Shown: piece by piece, positions 19,309 through 29,477 of the stretch
Layout of the letters: each line of letters starts with the position of its first letter
Numbering within the stretch: position 1 is the first letter of the stretch
Assembly: GCA_014800815.1 (NCBI GenBank)
Contig: JAAVFI010000062.1
Location: 20,443-84,442 of the forward strand
DNA length: 64,000 nucleotides
Source: Bacteroidales bacterium
GTDB taxonomy: Bacteria > Bacteroidota > Bacteroidia > Bacteroidales > Muribaculaceae
Direction: 5' to 3'
The notes under the pieces: model-generated
The model's database searches: none
What the model was told of the DNA's origin: nothing
The model's input: only the letters and a program-made list of their open reading frames with translations
Translations under genes and position numbers: made by a program

Positions 19309-19955
19309 TCAAATACGAGTTCACCGAAAAATTCGGGACGATGAAAATCGGGCTTTTCGGTTGTGATAGGATTCCAGCTGAGATAGTGGGGAACCGAAGC
19401 TCCGGAAGCGCACTTATAGAAGTTGCCCCTGATGACAGTACCAGGTGCGGGGTTGTCGAAATTCATAAGCGACAACGGAATGACCACGAGGATATTCCAA
19501 GTGAATACACCTTCAATCTCCTTGAACGGACGGTTGCCGCATGAAGGAAAGCGAAGAACCTGCGCGAGTTCCGACTCATTGAGGCGTGTGGGATTGGGGC
19601 GAACCAAGCGGTGCGAAGCATTGAGGAAGCCGATGCAGTTGAATTCGAAATTCCAGTACTCGCCGTCTTTCTCAGGTTGCATAAATACTTCTACACACGA
19701 ATCCTGACTCACCGGGTCCTGGTCGTGCGAGTGCTCGGCCAGAAGATAATTGCAGCGCACACGGAAGTCGATATACAGTTTGTGCCCGCTGTGAGCTATC
19801 GCGAACGAAGCCTTCGGGCGGCTCTGAGATTCATCGGGCCAATTTGCACACTCGATAGCACCGAGAGTACCGCGGTCGTCGAGTACTTCAATAATAGACT
19901 CAGGCTCGGAGAGAGAGTCGAGGGCTTCTACACGGGGGATGCTTATTCGTTTCAT
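19305..19955 (-). CDS. Carbohydrate-binding family 9 (CBM9)-like protein
   Basis: SCVEVFMQPEKDGEYWNFEFNCIGFLNASH typical of CBM9-like proteins. Confidence 0.75.
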   Translation of the reverse strand: MKRISIPRVEALDSLSEPESIIEVLDDRGTLGAIECANWPDESQSRPKASFAIAHSGHKLYIDFRVRCNYLLAEHSHDQDPVSQDSCVEVFMQPEKDGEYWNFEFNCIGFLNASHRLVRPNPTRLNESELAQVLRFPSCGNRPFKEIEGVFTWNILVVIPLSLMNFDNPAPGTVIRGNFYKCASGASVPHYLSWNPITTEKPDFHRPEFFGELVFE

Positions 19956-20590
19956 AGATAGTCGTATAGGGCCATACCGAGACCGACAATTGCCATTGCC
20001 ATTAGCAGCAGGCCAATCACATAGTTTATAATCTTGAGAGAGCGGACATTAATTCGCTTGCCCAGACGGTGCACAAGCGTGGTTATGCCCCACCACCATA
20101 GCACGGCGCCTCCGAGAATAGTGAGATAGGCTACGATATAGTGATGAACCTTGAATTCAGGGAGGAAGAAGTTGAAGCGGGCAAAAAGTCCGATGATGAA
20201 AAACAGGATGAGGGGGTTGGAGAACGTCAGCAGGAAGCCAGTGGCGAATTCACTCCAATATCCTGTAGTAGCCTCCCTTGCCGTCTTGAGTGCTCTGGTG
20301 GGATTTTTCTGCAGCAGGTAGTATCCGAAAGCTGCAATGACCACACTGCCTACAATCTGGATGAGCAGCTGGTGACGGTCGATAAAGCCGGTGATGAAAC
20401 TGAGGCAGAAGCCCGTGAGCAGACAGTAAACGAGGTCGCTAAAGGCTGCTCCGAGACCCGTGAAGAATCCCTGCCAACGTCCCGTGCCAAGGGTGCGCTG
20501 GATGACAAGCATACCGATAGGACCCATAGGTGCCGATATGAGCATGCCTATAGCCAGTCCGCGGGGTAGTATGTAGAGAATCTGCTCCAT
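19952..20590 (-). CDS. LysE/RhtB-family transporter
   Basis: GLAIGMLISAPMGPIGMLVIQRTLGTGRWQGFFTGLGAAFSDLVY; six hydrophobic segments. Confidence 0.85.
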   Translation of the reverse strand: MEQILYILPRGLAIGMLISAPMGPIGMLVIQRTLGTGRWQGFFTGLGAAFSDLVYCLLTGFCLSFITGFIDRHQLLIQIVGSVVIAAFGYYLLQKNPTRALKTAREATTGYWSEFATGFLLTFSNPLILFFIIGLFARFNFFLPEFKVHHYIVAYLTILGGAVLWWWGITTLVHRLGKRINVRSLKIINYVIGLLLMAMAIVGLGMALYDYL

Positions 20591-20720
20591 AGTCTAAAAT
20601 CCGAGCAAAAATACGAATTTTACTGCAAATATTCAACCTCTGCCGACTTTTATGTTGCTTAAAACGTTTATCTTTGTAGAAAGTAATTCGGCAAATAATT
20701 TCCGAACCACGTAATACTAT

Positions 20721-21731
20721 TTGATTATGAACATTTTAGCGACAATACCATACCTTTTCGCCCTCCTGCTTGCATTTTCGGCAGGACTGACGGCTTTTGC
20801 CGGCGAGCTCCGCACGGCCAACTATACATATTCAGGCGGTGTGAAAGACGGAAAGCAGAACGGGTACGGCGTGTGCCGATATAGCAACGGCACCACATAC
20901 TACGGCTATTGGGATATGGGATATAAACAAGGTGTAGGCCGAATGGAATTTGCCGACGGCACTCTGGAGTTCGGGCAGTGGGTAAAAGGTCGCTATACCA
21001 AGCCCAAGGGACAGAAGTTTGTGCAGGGAGTCAAGGCCTACGGTATCGACGTATCGAAATACCAGAAAGACGTAGACTGGACACGTCTTTCGCTGAGTGC
21101 CGATGCCTCGGGAAAAGTTGTGCCTTCGGGTAAAAATGCCCGTTACCGCCAGCCGGTGCTGTTCGCGCTTATGAAGAGCACGCAGGGCACAACCATTGTA
21201 GACCCGACATTCAAGAAGAATTTCGCCGAAGCAAAACGATGCGGAATAATACGCGGAGCATATCATTTCCTCTCGGTATCGTCGCCCGTTGACGAGCAGG
21301 CGAAGTACTTCATTGCCAACACTCCTCTCGAGCCCGGTGATATGCCTCCAGTGCTCGACCTTGAAATCGACAAAAAGACGATGCAGAAAGACCACGCCAA
21401 GGTGGTGAAAATGGCCAAAGAGTGGTTGAAACTCATCGAGAAACACTATGGTGTGAAGCCTATAATCTATACCTACAATAACTACTATATCGACTATCTC
21501 AAAGGTCACGGTCTCGACGACTATGACTACTGGATAGCGCGCTACGGTTCAGAACCGTCGGCCCGCCACTGGGAGATATGGCAGTTCACCGAAAAGGGTG
21601 TATGCAAGGGTATAGACCACGCAGTCGATATCGACTTATTCCGCGGAGACTTCACTGACCTTAAAGCATATGTGATACAGAAAGGTATAAAGGCAAAGCC
21701 TCGCAAGACGACTACTGCGAAGAAGAAGTAA
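20721..21731 (+). CDS. GH25 lysozyme-like hydrolase with N-terminal MORN repeats
   Basis: YSGGVKDGKQNGYGVCRYSNGTTYYGYW MORN repeats; YGIDVSKYQKDVDW ... GAYHFLS ... PVLDLEID GH25 motifs. Confidence 0.85.
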   Translation: MIMNILATIPYLFALLLAFSAGLTAFAGELRTANYTYSGGVKDGKQNGYGVCRYSNGTTYYGYWDMGYKQGVGRMEFADGTLEFGQWVKGRYTKPKGQKFVQGVKAYGIDVSKYQKDVDWTRLSLSADASGKVVPSGKNARYRQPVLFALMKSTQGTTIVDPTFKKNFAEAKRCGIIRGAYHFLSVSSPVDEQAKYFIANTPLEPGDMPPVLDLEIDKKTMQKDHAKVVKMAKEWLKLIEKHYGVKPIIYTYNNYYIDYLKGHGLDDYDYWIARYGSEPSARHWEIWQFTEKGVCKGIDHAVDIDLFRGDFTDLKAYVIQKGIKAKPRKTTTAKKK

Positions 21732-21740
21732 ATCAGAATG

Positions 21741-22583
21741 TCAATTTTCTCTTCGCTGCGAGGTGCTGACGGTAAAGTCAGTCGGGTGCGGGGCAGCTGC
21801 CGCAAAAGTGTAGAAGATCGGAGTCTCCAGTGAGAGACCCGGTCTTCCTTCTTTTGGTGGCGGCTTCGGTGGCGAAGAGACGGGGATTAGGAAAACGGTG
21901 GTCATGGGGGCGGCCTTCGCAGGCAGGTCCTCCATGGCCTTTCGACGGTATGCGCGGTATGCGCTGATAGAGATGTCACGCTCTACGCACGGCGGGAAGT
22001 CGGGGTTGCGAGTGCCCGCGCAACTGTGGTAGATGATGATGTAGCACGGCAGGTCGAGAAAGACAGGATGCGCATACCTGAATAATTCCTGTGCTTTCTT
22101 GCGGTTAAGGTCGTGGGCGTAGAGAATATTGAAATTCGTGCCTCTGAGGGCGTTGGGTCTACGCTGCGACGCTATGGCCAACGGTCTCCTTACGAATTTG
22201 TACTCTAAGGCGTGAGCCTCTTTAATGCTGCGGTCTACGAGCACGAGGTCAAGTCCGGGCGTGAGGGTCATGAGCCAGTTGATGTAGCCGATGAGCACCT
22301 CGGTGGAGTCGGTGTCGGGATAGTCTACGACCTGTACGTTGATGCCGCCTCTTCGACGTCGCTGCCGCTCGAGAGTGAAAATGATATTGCGCTCCCACCA
22401 ACGGAGGGAACGGCCAAACCACCGAGCGAATTCTGCGGTTATGTCGAGGAAGCGGCGCATACCGCAAAAGTAGGATGCGGAGAGTGGGATGTGTGCGGGT
22501 AGATGTCGGCGGCGGGGAAATGGGCGTGGGAGGTGTGGGAGGTGTGGGCGTAGACTCAGCCATGAATCGGCGTCCGCAAACAT
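21741..22583 (-). CDS. Hypothetical protein (start uncertain; 22462 is another candidate)
   Basis: Long ORF with plausible central composition (VQVVDYPDTDSTEVLIGYINWLMTLTPGLDLVLVD); no family recognised. Confidence 0.4.
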   Translation of the reverse strand: MFADADSWLSLRPHLPHLPRPFPRRRHLPAHIPLSASYFCGMRRFLDITAEFARWFGRSLRWWERNIIFTLERQRRRRGGINVQVVDYPDTDSTEVLIGYINWLMTLTPGLDLVLVDRSIKEAHALEYKFVRRPLAIASQRRPNALRGTNFNILYAHDLNRKKAQELFRYAHPVFLDLPCYIIIYHSCAGTRNPDFPPCVERDISISAYRAYRRKAMEDLPAKAAPMTTVFLIPVSSPPKPPPKEGRPGLSLETPIFYTFAAAAPHPTDFTVSTSQRREN

Positions 22584-22679
22584 CACGTAGATATCGTGTA
22601 AGTTGAGTGGTGCATTGCCGCTGATATAGCGATAGATAGTTCTTGGGGGTTGTGATTGGGTAATTTTTATGGAAGAATG

Positions 22680-22710
22680 TTTGCGAATTGAAAAATTCTT
22701 TCTAATTTTG
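22680..22710 (+). promoter_or_regulatory. Bacteroidota-type promoter TTTG-N19-TAATTTTG
   Basis: TTTG at 22680-22683 and TAATTTTG at 22703-22710, upstream of the 22808 ORF. Confidence 0.65.
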
Positions 22711-22807
22711 TGGCATGACACAATACGTGTCATCTAATTTAATTCTATGTACAACTATCGCGAATTGTTTTATAGCAGTTTGCACCACACACAAAGTTTT
22801 TTTAAGT

Positions 22808-24019
22808 ATGAAGAAATTCTACGCACTTGTGGTAGCTGTTGCAGTATGCCTGACGACATTAACGTCTTATGGTCAGGATTTGATTGAAGGACTAAGTCTT
22901 CGTCGGACAGCAGCTCTTACGACATCTCCAGTAGAGAAGGTGATAAGTCCTGACGTGAATGTACCCCGGAAAGAGGCTGCTTCAAGAGCTGCGTCTCTTA
23001 CAGAGGACGGAACGTATTTTTGGGCTTACTATGACCTTAATTCGCCCGACCAGCATCTTGAGCAAAAAGAGGTGACTGTGACGATTGGAGCAGATGGGAA
23101 AGATGCGACAATCACAGGTATCGCTGATAAAGCACTTGCCGCAAGCGTAAATCTTGAGGACGGAACGATTTCGATAAGCAAGCAGTATCTTACAGATAAT
23201 GCCAATGGTCCTGTCTACTTCTTTTTCCTTGAAATACAAGGAAACAATGTAGTTGCGTCTAAAACTACAACCTGCACCGGTAAGTTTACTGAGAACGGTA
23301 TTGAATTCGATACGACTCTGGTATGGGTAATAGGAAATGAAAACGGGCAGGGAGGATTCAGTCTGGCAGCTTACTTCAATGTGTTTGTCGACCCAGAACT
23401 TGTACCTAATGAACTTGTGTATGGTACGGGTGTCTTTACAGAACGAATATTCTCGCCTCTATTCAACGTATATCCTGCAGCCTATGAAGTGTTGGTGACT
23501 TATCCAGAAGGAAATCCTGACATAATTTATATCAGAGATGCTGCTAAAGGATTCTTCGAAGCCAAACATTGGAGCGGCGATAGCGGAACCTGGACTCTCG
23601 ATATCTCAGACCGCAATAATGTGGGTTTAGGCAGAGCTTCGCTCGGCTTCGGCAATGGTTCAAATGTGACAATGTATTATGTGATCGGTCAATCGGTATT
23701 AAACTCTGAGAATGGACAATCGACCAACTCTGAATTTATGATTACATGCAAAGAAGAAGGTAATAAGATGACTATTACTTTCCCTAAGTACAGTTGTTAC
23801 CTGATATCCTATCCTGTGCAGACGTCTTACGCTTCTCCTGAGGTCAGTACTCTTGTGATAACTAAGGAGGACGAAAGTAATGGCGTGGCAAATGTTGCCG
23901 CAGACGCCAACGCTCCCGTTGAATACTTCAATCTCCAGGGTGTGAAGGTGGAAAATCCTGCAAACGGTGTTTATATCCGCCGTCAGGGTGGCGCTACCAC
24001 CAAGGTGCTTGTGAAGTAA
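22808..24019 (+). CDS. Secreted hypothetical protein with T9SS-like C-terminal sorting motif
   Basis: Signal peptide MKKFYALVVAVAVCLTTLTSYG; C-terminus VEYFNLQGVKVENPANGVYIRRQGGATTKVLVK. Confidence 0.7.
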   Translation: MKKFYALVVAVAVCLTTLTSYGQDLIEGLSLRRTAALTTSPVEKVISPDVNVPRKEAASRAASLTEDGTYFWAYYDLNSPDQHLEQKEVTVTIGADGKDATITGIADKALAASVNLEDGTISISKQYLTDNANGPVYFFFLEIQGNNVVASKTTTCTGKFTENGIEFDTTLVWVIGNENGQGGFSLAAYFNVFVDPELVPNELVYGTGVFTERIFSPLFNVYPAAYEVLVTYPEGNPDIIYIRDAAKGFFEAKHWSGDSGTWTLDISDRNNVGLGRASLGFGNGSNVTMYYVIGQSVLNSENGQSTNSEFMITCKEEGNKMTITFPKYSCYLISYPVQTSYASPEVSTLVITKEDESNGVANVAADANAPVEYFNLQGVKVENPANGVYIRRQGGATTKVLVK

Positions 24020-24040
24020 GTTTCGCTTTACAATATATAT

Positions 24041-24075
24041 GAGAAGTGTCGCACCGAGGCGACACTTCTTTTTTT
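24041..24075 (+). terminator. Rho-independent terminator
   Basis: GAAGTGTCGC-accgag-GCGACACTTC followed by a T-tract. Confidence 0.8.
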
Positions 24076-24087
24076 GTGCATATATTA

Positions 24088-24123
24088 CGAGGGTGCTGCG
24101 AAAATGGATTCGCAGCACCCTCG
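24088..24123. terminator. 15-bp perfect hairpin between convergent genes (possible guaA-side terminator)
   Basis: CGAGGGTGCTGCGAA-aatgga-TTCGCAGCACCCTCG. Confidence 0.45.
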
Positions 24124-24150
24124 TGATATCGGATTGTCAGAGCGGGTGTA

Positions 24151-25680
24151 TTATTCCCACTCGATTGTGGCCGGTGGCTTTGACGAGATGTCGTAGCAAA
24201 CGCGGTTTACGCCGCGGACTTTGTTGATGATTTCGTTGGAGACTTTGGCCATGAATTCGTAGGGGAGGTGTGCCCAGTCGGCTGTCATAGCATCGGTGGA
24301 TGTTACGGCACGGAGTGCTACGGCGCGCTCGTAGGTGCGTTCGTCGCCCATAACTCCTACGCTCTGTACGGGGAGGAGGATTACGCCTGCCTGCCATACT
24401 TTGTCGTAGAGGCCGGAGTCGCGGAGACCCTGAATGAAGATGTGGTCTGCTTCCTGGAGTACGGCTACTTTTTCGCGGGTGACTTCGCCAAGGATGCGGA
24501 CTGCGAGGCCGGGACCGGGGAAGGGGTGACGGTTGATGAGGTGCTCGGGCATGCCGAGTGCGCGGCCTACTGCACGGACTTCGTCTTTAAAGAGGAGTCG
24601 AAGTGGCTCGCAGAGGCTGAGGTTCATGCGCTCGGGGAGTCCGCCTACGTTGTGGTGGCTCTTGATGACGGTGCCTGTGATTGAGAGTGACTCGATGCAG
24701 TCGGGGTAAATGGTACCCTGGGCGAGCCAGCGGGCGTCGGTAATCTTTGATGCTTCGGCGTCGAATACTTCGATGAAGTCGGCACCGATGATTTTGCGTT
24801 TGCGTTCGGGATCGGTTACACCTGCGAGGTCGGCGAAGAATTTGTCGGAAGCGTCTACGCCGCGAACGTTGAGACCGAGGCATTCGTAGTCGCGAAGGAC
24901 GTCGGTAAATTCGTTTTTGCGGAGCATGCCGTGGTCAACGAAGATACATGTGAGGTTGGAGCCGATAGCACGGTTGAGGAGTACGGCGGCTACTGATGAG
25001 TCGACGCCGCCGGAGAGGCCGAGGATTACGCGGTCGTTGCCAAGCTGTTTGCGGAGTTCGGCAACGGTGGTTTCGATGAATGATTCGGCACTCCATGAGC
25101 AGGATGCGCCGCAGATATCTACTGCAAAGTTGCGCAGGAGTTGCATGCCGCACTCGCTGTGGTAGACTTCGGGGTGGAACTGTACGCCCCAGAGCTTGCC
25201 GGGCCCCTGGAAGGCTGCGAAGCGGACTTCGGGGGTGGAGGCTACGCAAGTGTAGTCGTCGGGGATTGCGGTGATAGTGTCGCCGTGGCTCATCCATACC
25301 TGTGCTCCGGGTTCGATGTCTTTGAAGAGGGGGCAGGCGGGGTCGATGTAGCTTAGGTGTGCGCGACCATATTCACGCGAGGGTGCGGGTTCGACTTTGC
25401 CTCCGGCAGTAAGGGCCATGAGCTGAGCGCCGTAGCAGATACCGAGAACGGGGAGCTTGGAGGCGATAGCGGCGATGTCGGTACGGAAAGCGTTTTCGTC
25501 GTAGACAGAGAGGGGGCTACCTGAAAGGATAACGCCGATTATACCCTGCTCTTCTTCCTTACCAAAGGGATACTTATCGTACGGCAGAATTTCGCTGTAG
25601 ATGTTGAGTTCTCGAATTCTTCGGCCGATGAGCTGGGTTGTCTGGGAGCCGAAATCGAGGATTAATATTTTCTCCTGCAT
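24151..25680 (-). CDS. guaA: GMP synthase (glutamine-hydrolysing)
   Basis: [58 protein letters not shown]-terminal PPATIEWE. Confidence 0.97.
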   Translation of the reverse strand: MQEKILILDFGSQTTQLIGRRIRELNIYSEILPYDKYPFGKEEEQGIIGVILSGSPLSVYDENAFRTDIAAIASKLPVLGICYGAQLMALTAGGKVEPAPSREYGRAHLSYIDPACPLFKDIEPGAQVWMSHGDTITAIPDDYTCVASTPEVRFAAFQGPGKLWGVQFHPEVYHSECGMQLLRNFAVDICGASCSWSAESFIETTVAELRKQLGNDRVILGLSGGVDSSVAAVLLNRAIGSNLTCIFVDHGMLRKNEFTDVLRDYECLGLNVRGVDASDKFFADLAGVTDPERKRKIIGADFIEVFDAEASKITDARWLAQGTIYPDCIESLSITGTVIKSHHNVGGLPERMNLSLCEPLRLLFKDEVRAVGRALGMPEHLINRHPFPGPGLAVRILGEVTREKVAVLQEADHIFIQGLRDSGLYDKVWQAGVILLPVQSVGVMGDERTYERAVALRAVTSTDAMTADWAHLPYEFMAKVSNEIINKVRGVNRVCYDISSKPPATIEWE

Positions 25681-26135
25681 AGGGGGTTTATGGTGATGTT
25701 TGGAAATCGTTGCAAAGTTACGGAATTTCCAAAAAGTACACAAGCTGATTTCAGTTTAAAACCACGAGTGGTCCGACGGGGGCGGGGAATGAGGCTCTTG
25801 CGAGCTGACGCAATTTTTCGATAGTTGATGGTCGGGGTGCTACGCGGTGATTCTGTTTATGTGACATTGATGAGGAGGGCGTTAGAGTAGAATTTTTATC
25901 CATAGGCATAATGGGAGAATGAAGAGATTTGATGAACACCGGGATTTATTCGGGGTGCTCTGGTGTAATAACGGCGAGGGGTAGTTAAATATTGCATTCA
26001 ACACAAAAAATAGCGAAAAAGTTGGTGGGTAAGAAAAAAAAGCGTAATTTTGCAGCGCTTTTTAGCATCCCGTGTGATGGGAAATTAAGGAGCAACAACT
26101 TAATTTTTAGTAACACAAGCAAATAACAGTAAGAA

Positions 26136-26789
26136 ATGAAGACATTCGCACTCAGCGCCGAGCCCCGTACAGACCTGGGCAAGAAGGCAGCCAAGGCTCT
26201 TCGCAGCCAGAACCTTATCCCCGTAGTACTTAACGGTGGCAAAACTATCGACCTTCCCTTCACCGGCACACTCCGTGCAGGCGAAAAGGTGGTAGAACTC
26301 GGTAACGGCAAGGGCCTGATCACTACCGACCTCACCGTAACCAACGACTCGGTACGCAAGCTCATCTATACTCCCGACATCTTCGCTATCGAGCTCGACC
26401 TCCACGGCGAAAAGCGTATGGCAGTCCTCAAGGACCTCCAGTTCCACCCCGTAAAGGATACTATCCTCCACATCGACCTCCTCGAGGTATTCCCCGAAAA
26501 GCCTGTAACTATCGAGGTACCCGTTAAGCTCGAAGGTCACGCAGAAGGTGTGAAGGCCGGTGGTAAGCTCAACCTCTCTATGAAGAAGCTCAAAGTGCGC
26601 GCTCCCTACACTGCAATCCCCGAACGTCTTGTAATCAACGTAGACAAGCTCGGTCTCGGCAAGACTCTTCAGGTAGGTGAACTCCACTTCGACGGTCTCG
26701 AACTCGTAAACGCCAAGAACGCTGTAGTGTGCGCCGTACAGCTCACCCGTGCAGCTCGTGGTGCCGCCGCTAACGCTGCCAAGAACTGA
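26136..26789 (+). CDS. rplY: 50S ribosomal protein L25/general stress protein Ctc
   Basis: [35 protein letters not shown] ... HIDLLEV. Confidence 0.92.
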   Translation: MKTFALSAEPRTDLGKKAAKALRSQNLIPVVLNGGKTIDLPFTGTLRAGEKVVELGNGKGLITTDLTVTNDSVRKLIYTPDIFAIELDLHGEKRMAVLKDLQFHPVKDTILHIDLLEVFPEKPVTIEVPVKLEGHAEGVKAGGKLNLSMKKLKVRAPYTAIPERLVINVDKLGLGKTLQVGELHFDGLELVNAKNAVVCAVQLTRAARGAAANAAKN

Positions 26790-26806
26790 TCTCCGGCGTA
26801 GAGACG

Positions 26807-27370
26807 ATGAAATACCTTATAGTTGGGCTGGGTAATATCGGCGACGAATACCGGAATACCCGCCACAACATCGGTTTTATGATATTGGACGCCTTCGCGG
26901 AGGCGTCCAATTTTTCTTTCTCGACGGCAAGGTACGGCGATGTCGCCCGAGGAAGAATCAAGAATAAGCAGGTGGTGCTCCTGAAGCCTTCTACCTACAT
27001 GAATCTCAGCGGCAATGCGGTGAGATACTGGAAGGAGCAGGAGGGCATTGAGCTTGAAAATATTCTCGTAGTGGTAGACGACCTCGCTCTTCCGCTCGGC
27101 GCTATCCGCCTCAAAGGCAAGGGCAGCGATGCGGGCCACAACGGGCTTAAGAATATAGCGCAGATGCTGGGGACGGATGCGTATCCGCGTCTCCGCTTCG
27201 GCATAGGCAATGATTTTCCGCGCGGCACGCAGATAGATTTCGTGCTGGGGCAGTTCCCTGCCGAGGAGCAAGCGCTTCTGCGTGAACGCATTGATGTGGC
27301 TTGCGAGGCTATACGCGAGTTTGTGCTCGCGGGGCTGGGCAATGCCATGTGCAAGTACAATAATAAGTAA
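26807..27370 (+). CDS. pth: Peptidyl-tRNA hydrolase
   Basis: [44 protein letters not shown]. Confidence 0.96.
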   Translation: MKYLIVGLGNIGDEYRNTRHNIGFMILDAFAEASNFSFSTARYGDVARGRIKNKQVVLLKPSTYMNLSGNAVRYWKEQEGIELENILVVVDDLALPLGAIRLKGKGSDAGHNGLKNIAQMLGTDAYPRLRFGIGNDFPRGTQIDFVLGQFPAEEQALLRERIDVACEAIREFVLAGLGNAMCKYNNK

Positions 27371-27382
27371 TGTAGGCAGACT

Positions 27383-27823
27383 ATGAGCGGCGTAAGAATA
27401 GACAAATGGCTCTGGGCCGTGCGCATATTCAAGACGCGCACTATCGCTACGGATGCATGCAAGAAGGGTCGCGTGACTATGGGTACTCCTGCTGTGGCGG
27501 TGAAGCCTTCGCGACTGGTGGAGCCGGGTGATATTGTGAATGTTCGCAAGCCCCCGGTGACATACACTTTCAGGGTAAGGGCGGTGACGCAGAACCGTCT
27601 GGGCGCGAAACTTGTGCCTGACTATCTTGAAAATCTCACTCCCAAGGAGCAGTACGACCTGCTTGAGGTGGTGAAAATATCGGGATTCATCGACCGCCAG
27701 AAGGGTCTTGGCCGCCCGACGAAACGCGACGGACGCGAGCTATCGAAGTTTACGGACTCGATGAGCGATGAAGGCTGGGATTTTGACTTCCTGAGCGATG
27801 ATGATGACGATGATGATGAATAA
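27383..27823 (+). CDS. S4-domain RNA-binding protein (HslR-like)
   Basis: VRIDKWLWAVRIFKTRTIATDACKKGRVTMG. Confidence 0.9.
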   Translation: MSGVRIDKWLWAVRIFKTRTIATDACKKGRVTMGTPAVAVKPSRLVEPGDIVNVRKPPVTYTFRVRAVTQNRLGAKLVPDYLENLTPKEQYDLLEVVKISGFIDRQKGLGRPTKRDGRELSKFTDSMSDEGWDFDFLSDDDDDDDE

Positions 27824-27835
27824 ATAACTGACTCT

Positions 27836-29227
27836 ATGCGATTTGACGAATTAAATCTTAGCGATGAGCTGCTTGACGCCCTCGATGCAATGCGCTTCGA
27901 GACGTGCACTCCTATTCAGGAACAGGCTATAAGTGTAATCCTTGAGGGCTCTGACCTGATAGCGTGTGCTCAGACGGGCACGGGCAAGACGGCGGCATAT
28001 CTGCTGCCTGTAATCGACTTGCTGGCAGAGTATGAGCGTCCGAACCATGCTGTGCGGTGTGTCGTAATGGTGCCTACGCATGAGCTTGCGCAACAGATTG
28101 ACCGCCAAATGGAGGGATTTTCGTACTATCTGCCGGTGAGCAGTCTGGCTATCCACGGCGGCAACGACGGCAAGGCTTTCGCACGTCAGCAGCATGCTCT
28201 GCGAAGCGGCGCGGACCTTGTGATTGCTACTCCGGGCCGACTCCTGGCGCATATCAAAATGGGGTATGTGGATCTCTCGAAGGTTGAATATTTCATTCTC
28301 GACGAGGCTGACCGCATGCTCGACATGGGTTTCTCTGACGATATAATGCGTATCGTGGCGGAGCTGCCCAAGGAGCGACAGACTTTGATGTTCTCGGCTA
28401 CGATGCCGAAGAAAATACAGGAGCTCGCGAAGACTATTCTGACGAATCCTGCGGAAATCAAGATTGCGGTGTCGAAGCCTGCGGAGAAAATCAATCAGTC
28501 GGTATTCATTTGCCATGAGTATCAGAAGGAAAATCTGCTGAAGCGTCTCTTTGAGCAGGGCTACAATAAGCGCGTGATAGTATTCTCGTCGTCGAAGCTG
28601 AAGGTGAGGGAACTCTCGCAGTCGCTCCGCCGCTCGAAGTGGAAGACGGCGGAGATGCACTCCGACCTCGATCAGGCGGCGCGCGAGGAGGTGATGCACA
28701 ATTTCAGAGCGGGACGTATAGATATACTGATTGCGACGGATATTCTTGCCCGCGGTATCGACGTGGATGATATCGAAATGGTGGTGAACTACGATGTGCC
28801 TCACGAGGCTGAGGACTATGTGCACCGCATAGGCCGTACGGCGCGCGCGAATGCCGACGGCAAGGCCGTGACTTTTGTGAGCGAACGCGACCGCCAGCGC
28901 TTTGCGCGCATCGAGGATTTCCTTGAGATCAAGGTACGCCGCGAGGATGTGCCGGAGGAATTCGGCGGCAATGCTCCCGAGGGCGGTCTGCGCGACGGCA
29001 AGGGTCGTCGCGGTAAGCCCGGCGACAGGGGCCGCAAGCCCGGAAACGGCAGGAACAAGCCTCGCGGGCAGCGTCGCGACGGCAATCGCAAGGGCGAAAA
29101 GCCTGCGGCGGAAACGACTGAGAAGACGGAAGTTAAGGCAACAAAACCGGCAGCTGAAGGCGAGTCTCCCAAGCCTCAGAAAAAGAAAAGACGGCGTTTC
29201 TTCAAGAAGAAACCTACAACGGAATAA
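27836..29227 (+). CDS. rhlE: DEAD-box RNA helicase (RhlE-like)
   Basis: AQTGTGKTAAYLLP, DEADRMLDMGF, SATMP, HRIGRTARA; basic C-terminal tail. Confidence 0.93.
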   Translation: MRFDELNLSDELLDALDAMRFETCTPIQEQAISVILEGSDLIACAQTGTGKTAAYLLPVIDLLAEYERPNHAVRCVVMVPTHELAQQIDRQMEGFSYYLPVSSLAIHGGNDGKAFARQQHALRSGADLVIATPGRLLAHIKMGYVDLSKVEYFILDEADRMLDMGFSDDIMRIVAELPKERQTLMFSATMPKKIQELAKTILTNPAEIKIAVSKPAEKINQSVFICHEYQKENLLKRLFEQGYNKRVIVFSSSKLKVRELSQSLRRSKWKTAEMHSDLDQAAREEVMHNFRAGRIDILIATDILARGIDVDDIEMVVNYDVPHEAEDYVHRIGRTARANADGKAVTFVSERDRQRFARIEDFLEIKVRREDVPEEFGGNAPEGGLRDGKGRRGKPGDRGRKPGNGRNKPRGQRRDGNRKGEKPAAETTEKTEVKATKPAAEGESPKPQKKKRRRFFKKKPTTE

Positions 29228-29239
29228 GGTATTAAAACG

Positions 29240-29275
29240 CCGACGAGGCGCCGCTTCACAGTGGCGCCTCGTCGG
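29240..29275 (+). terminator. Hairpin terminator downstream of rhlE
   Basis: CCGACGAGGCGCC-gcttcacagt-GGCGCCTCGTCGG perfect 13-bp stem. Confidence 0.6.
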
Positions 29276-29477
29276 TTATAAACCAATCATTATCACATTT
29301 CTTGCAATGGAAAAAGTTCTTATCGCTTTTTCTGTATTATAAACACCATGGGCGGGGAAAAGGTTCAGAGGAAAGGTGATTATTTTGGTAAAAAAATTTT
29401 CCGCAGAGCTTATTGGCCGAATTTGGAGCAGATTGACTATCTTTGTAGTCTGAAAAACTATAACGACAAAGTAAGTC

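Noticed and set aside
24088-24123. 15-bp perfect palindrome as a MITE or regulatory site
   Set aside because: Lies between convergent genes beside another terminator; most simply a termination/processing hairpin.
25751-25939. 62-aa ORF upstream of rplY
   Set aside because: Low-complexity short ORF with no supporting signals in an intergenic gap.
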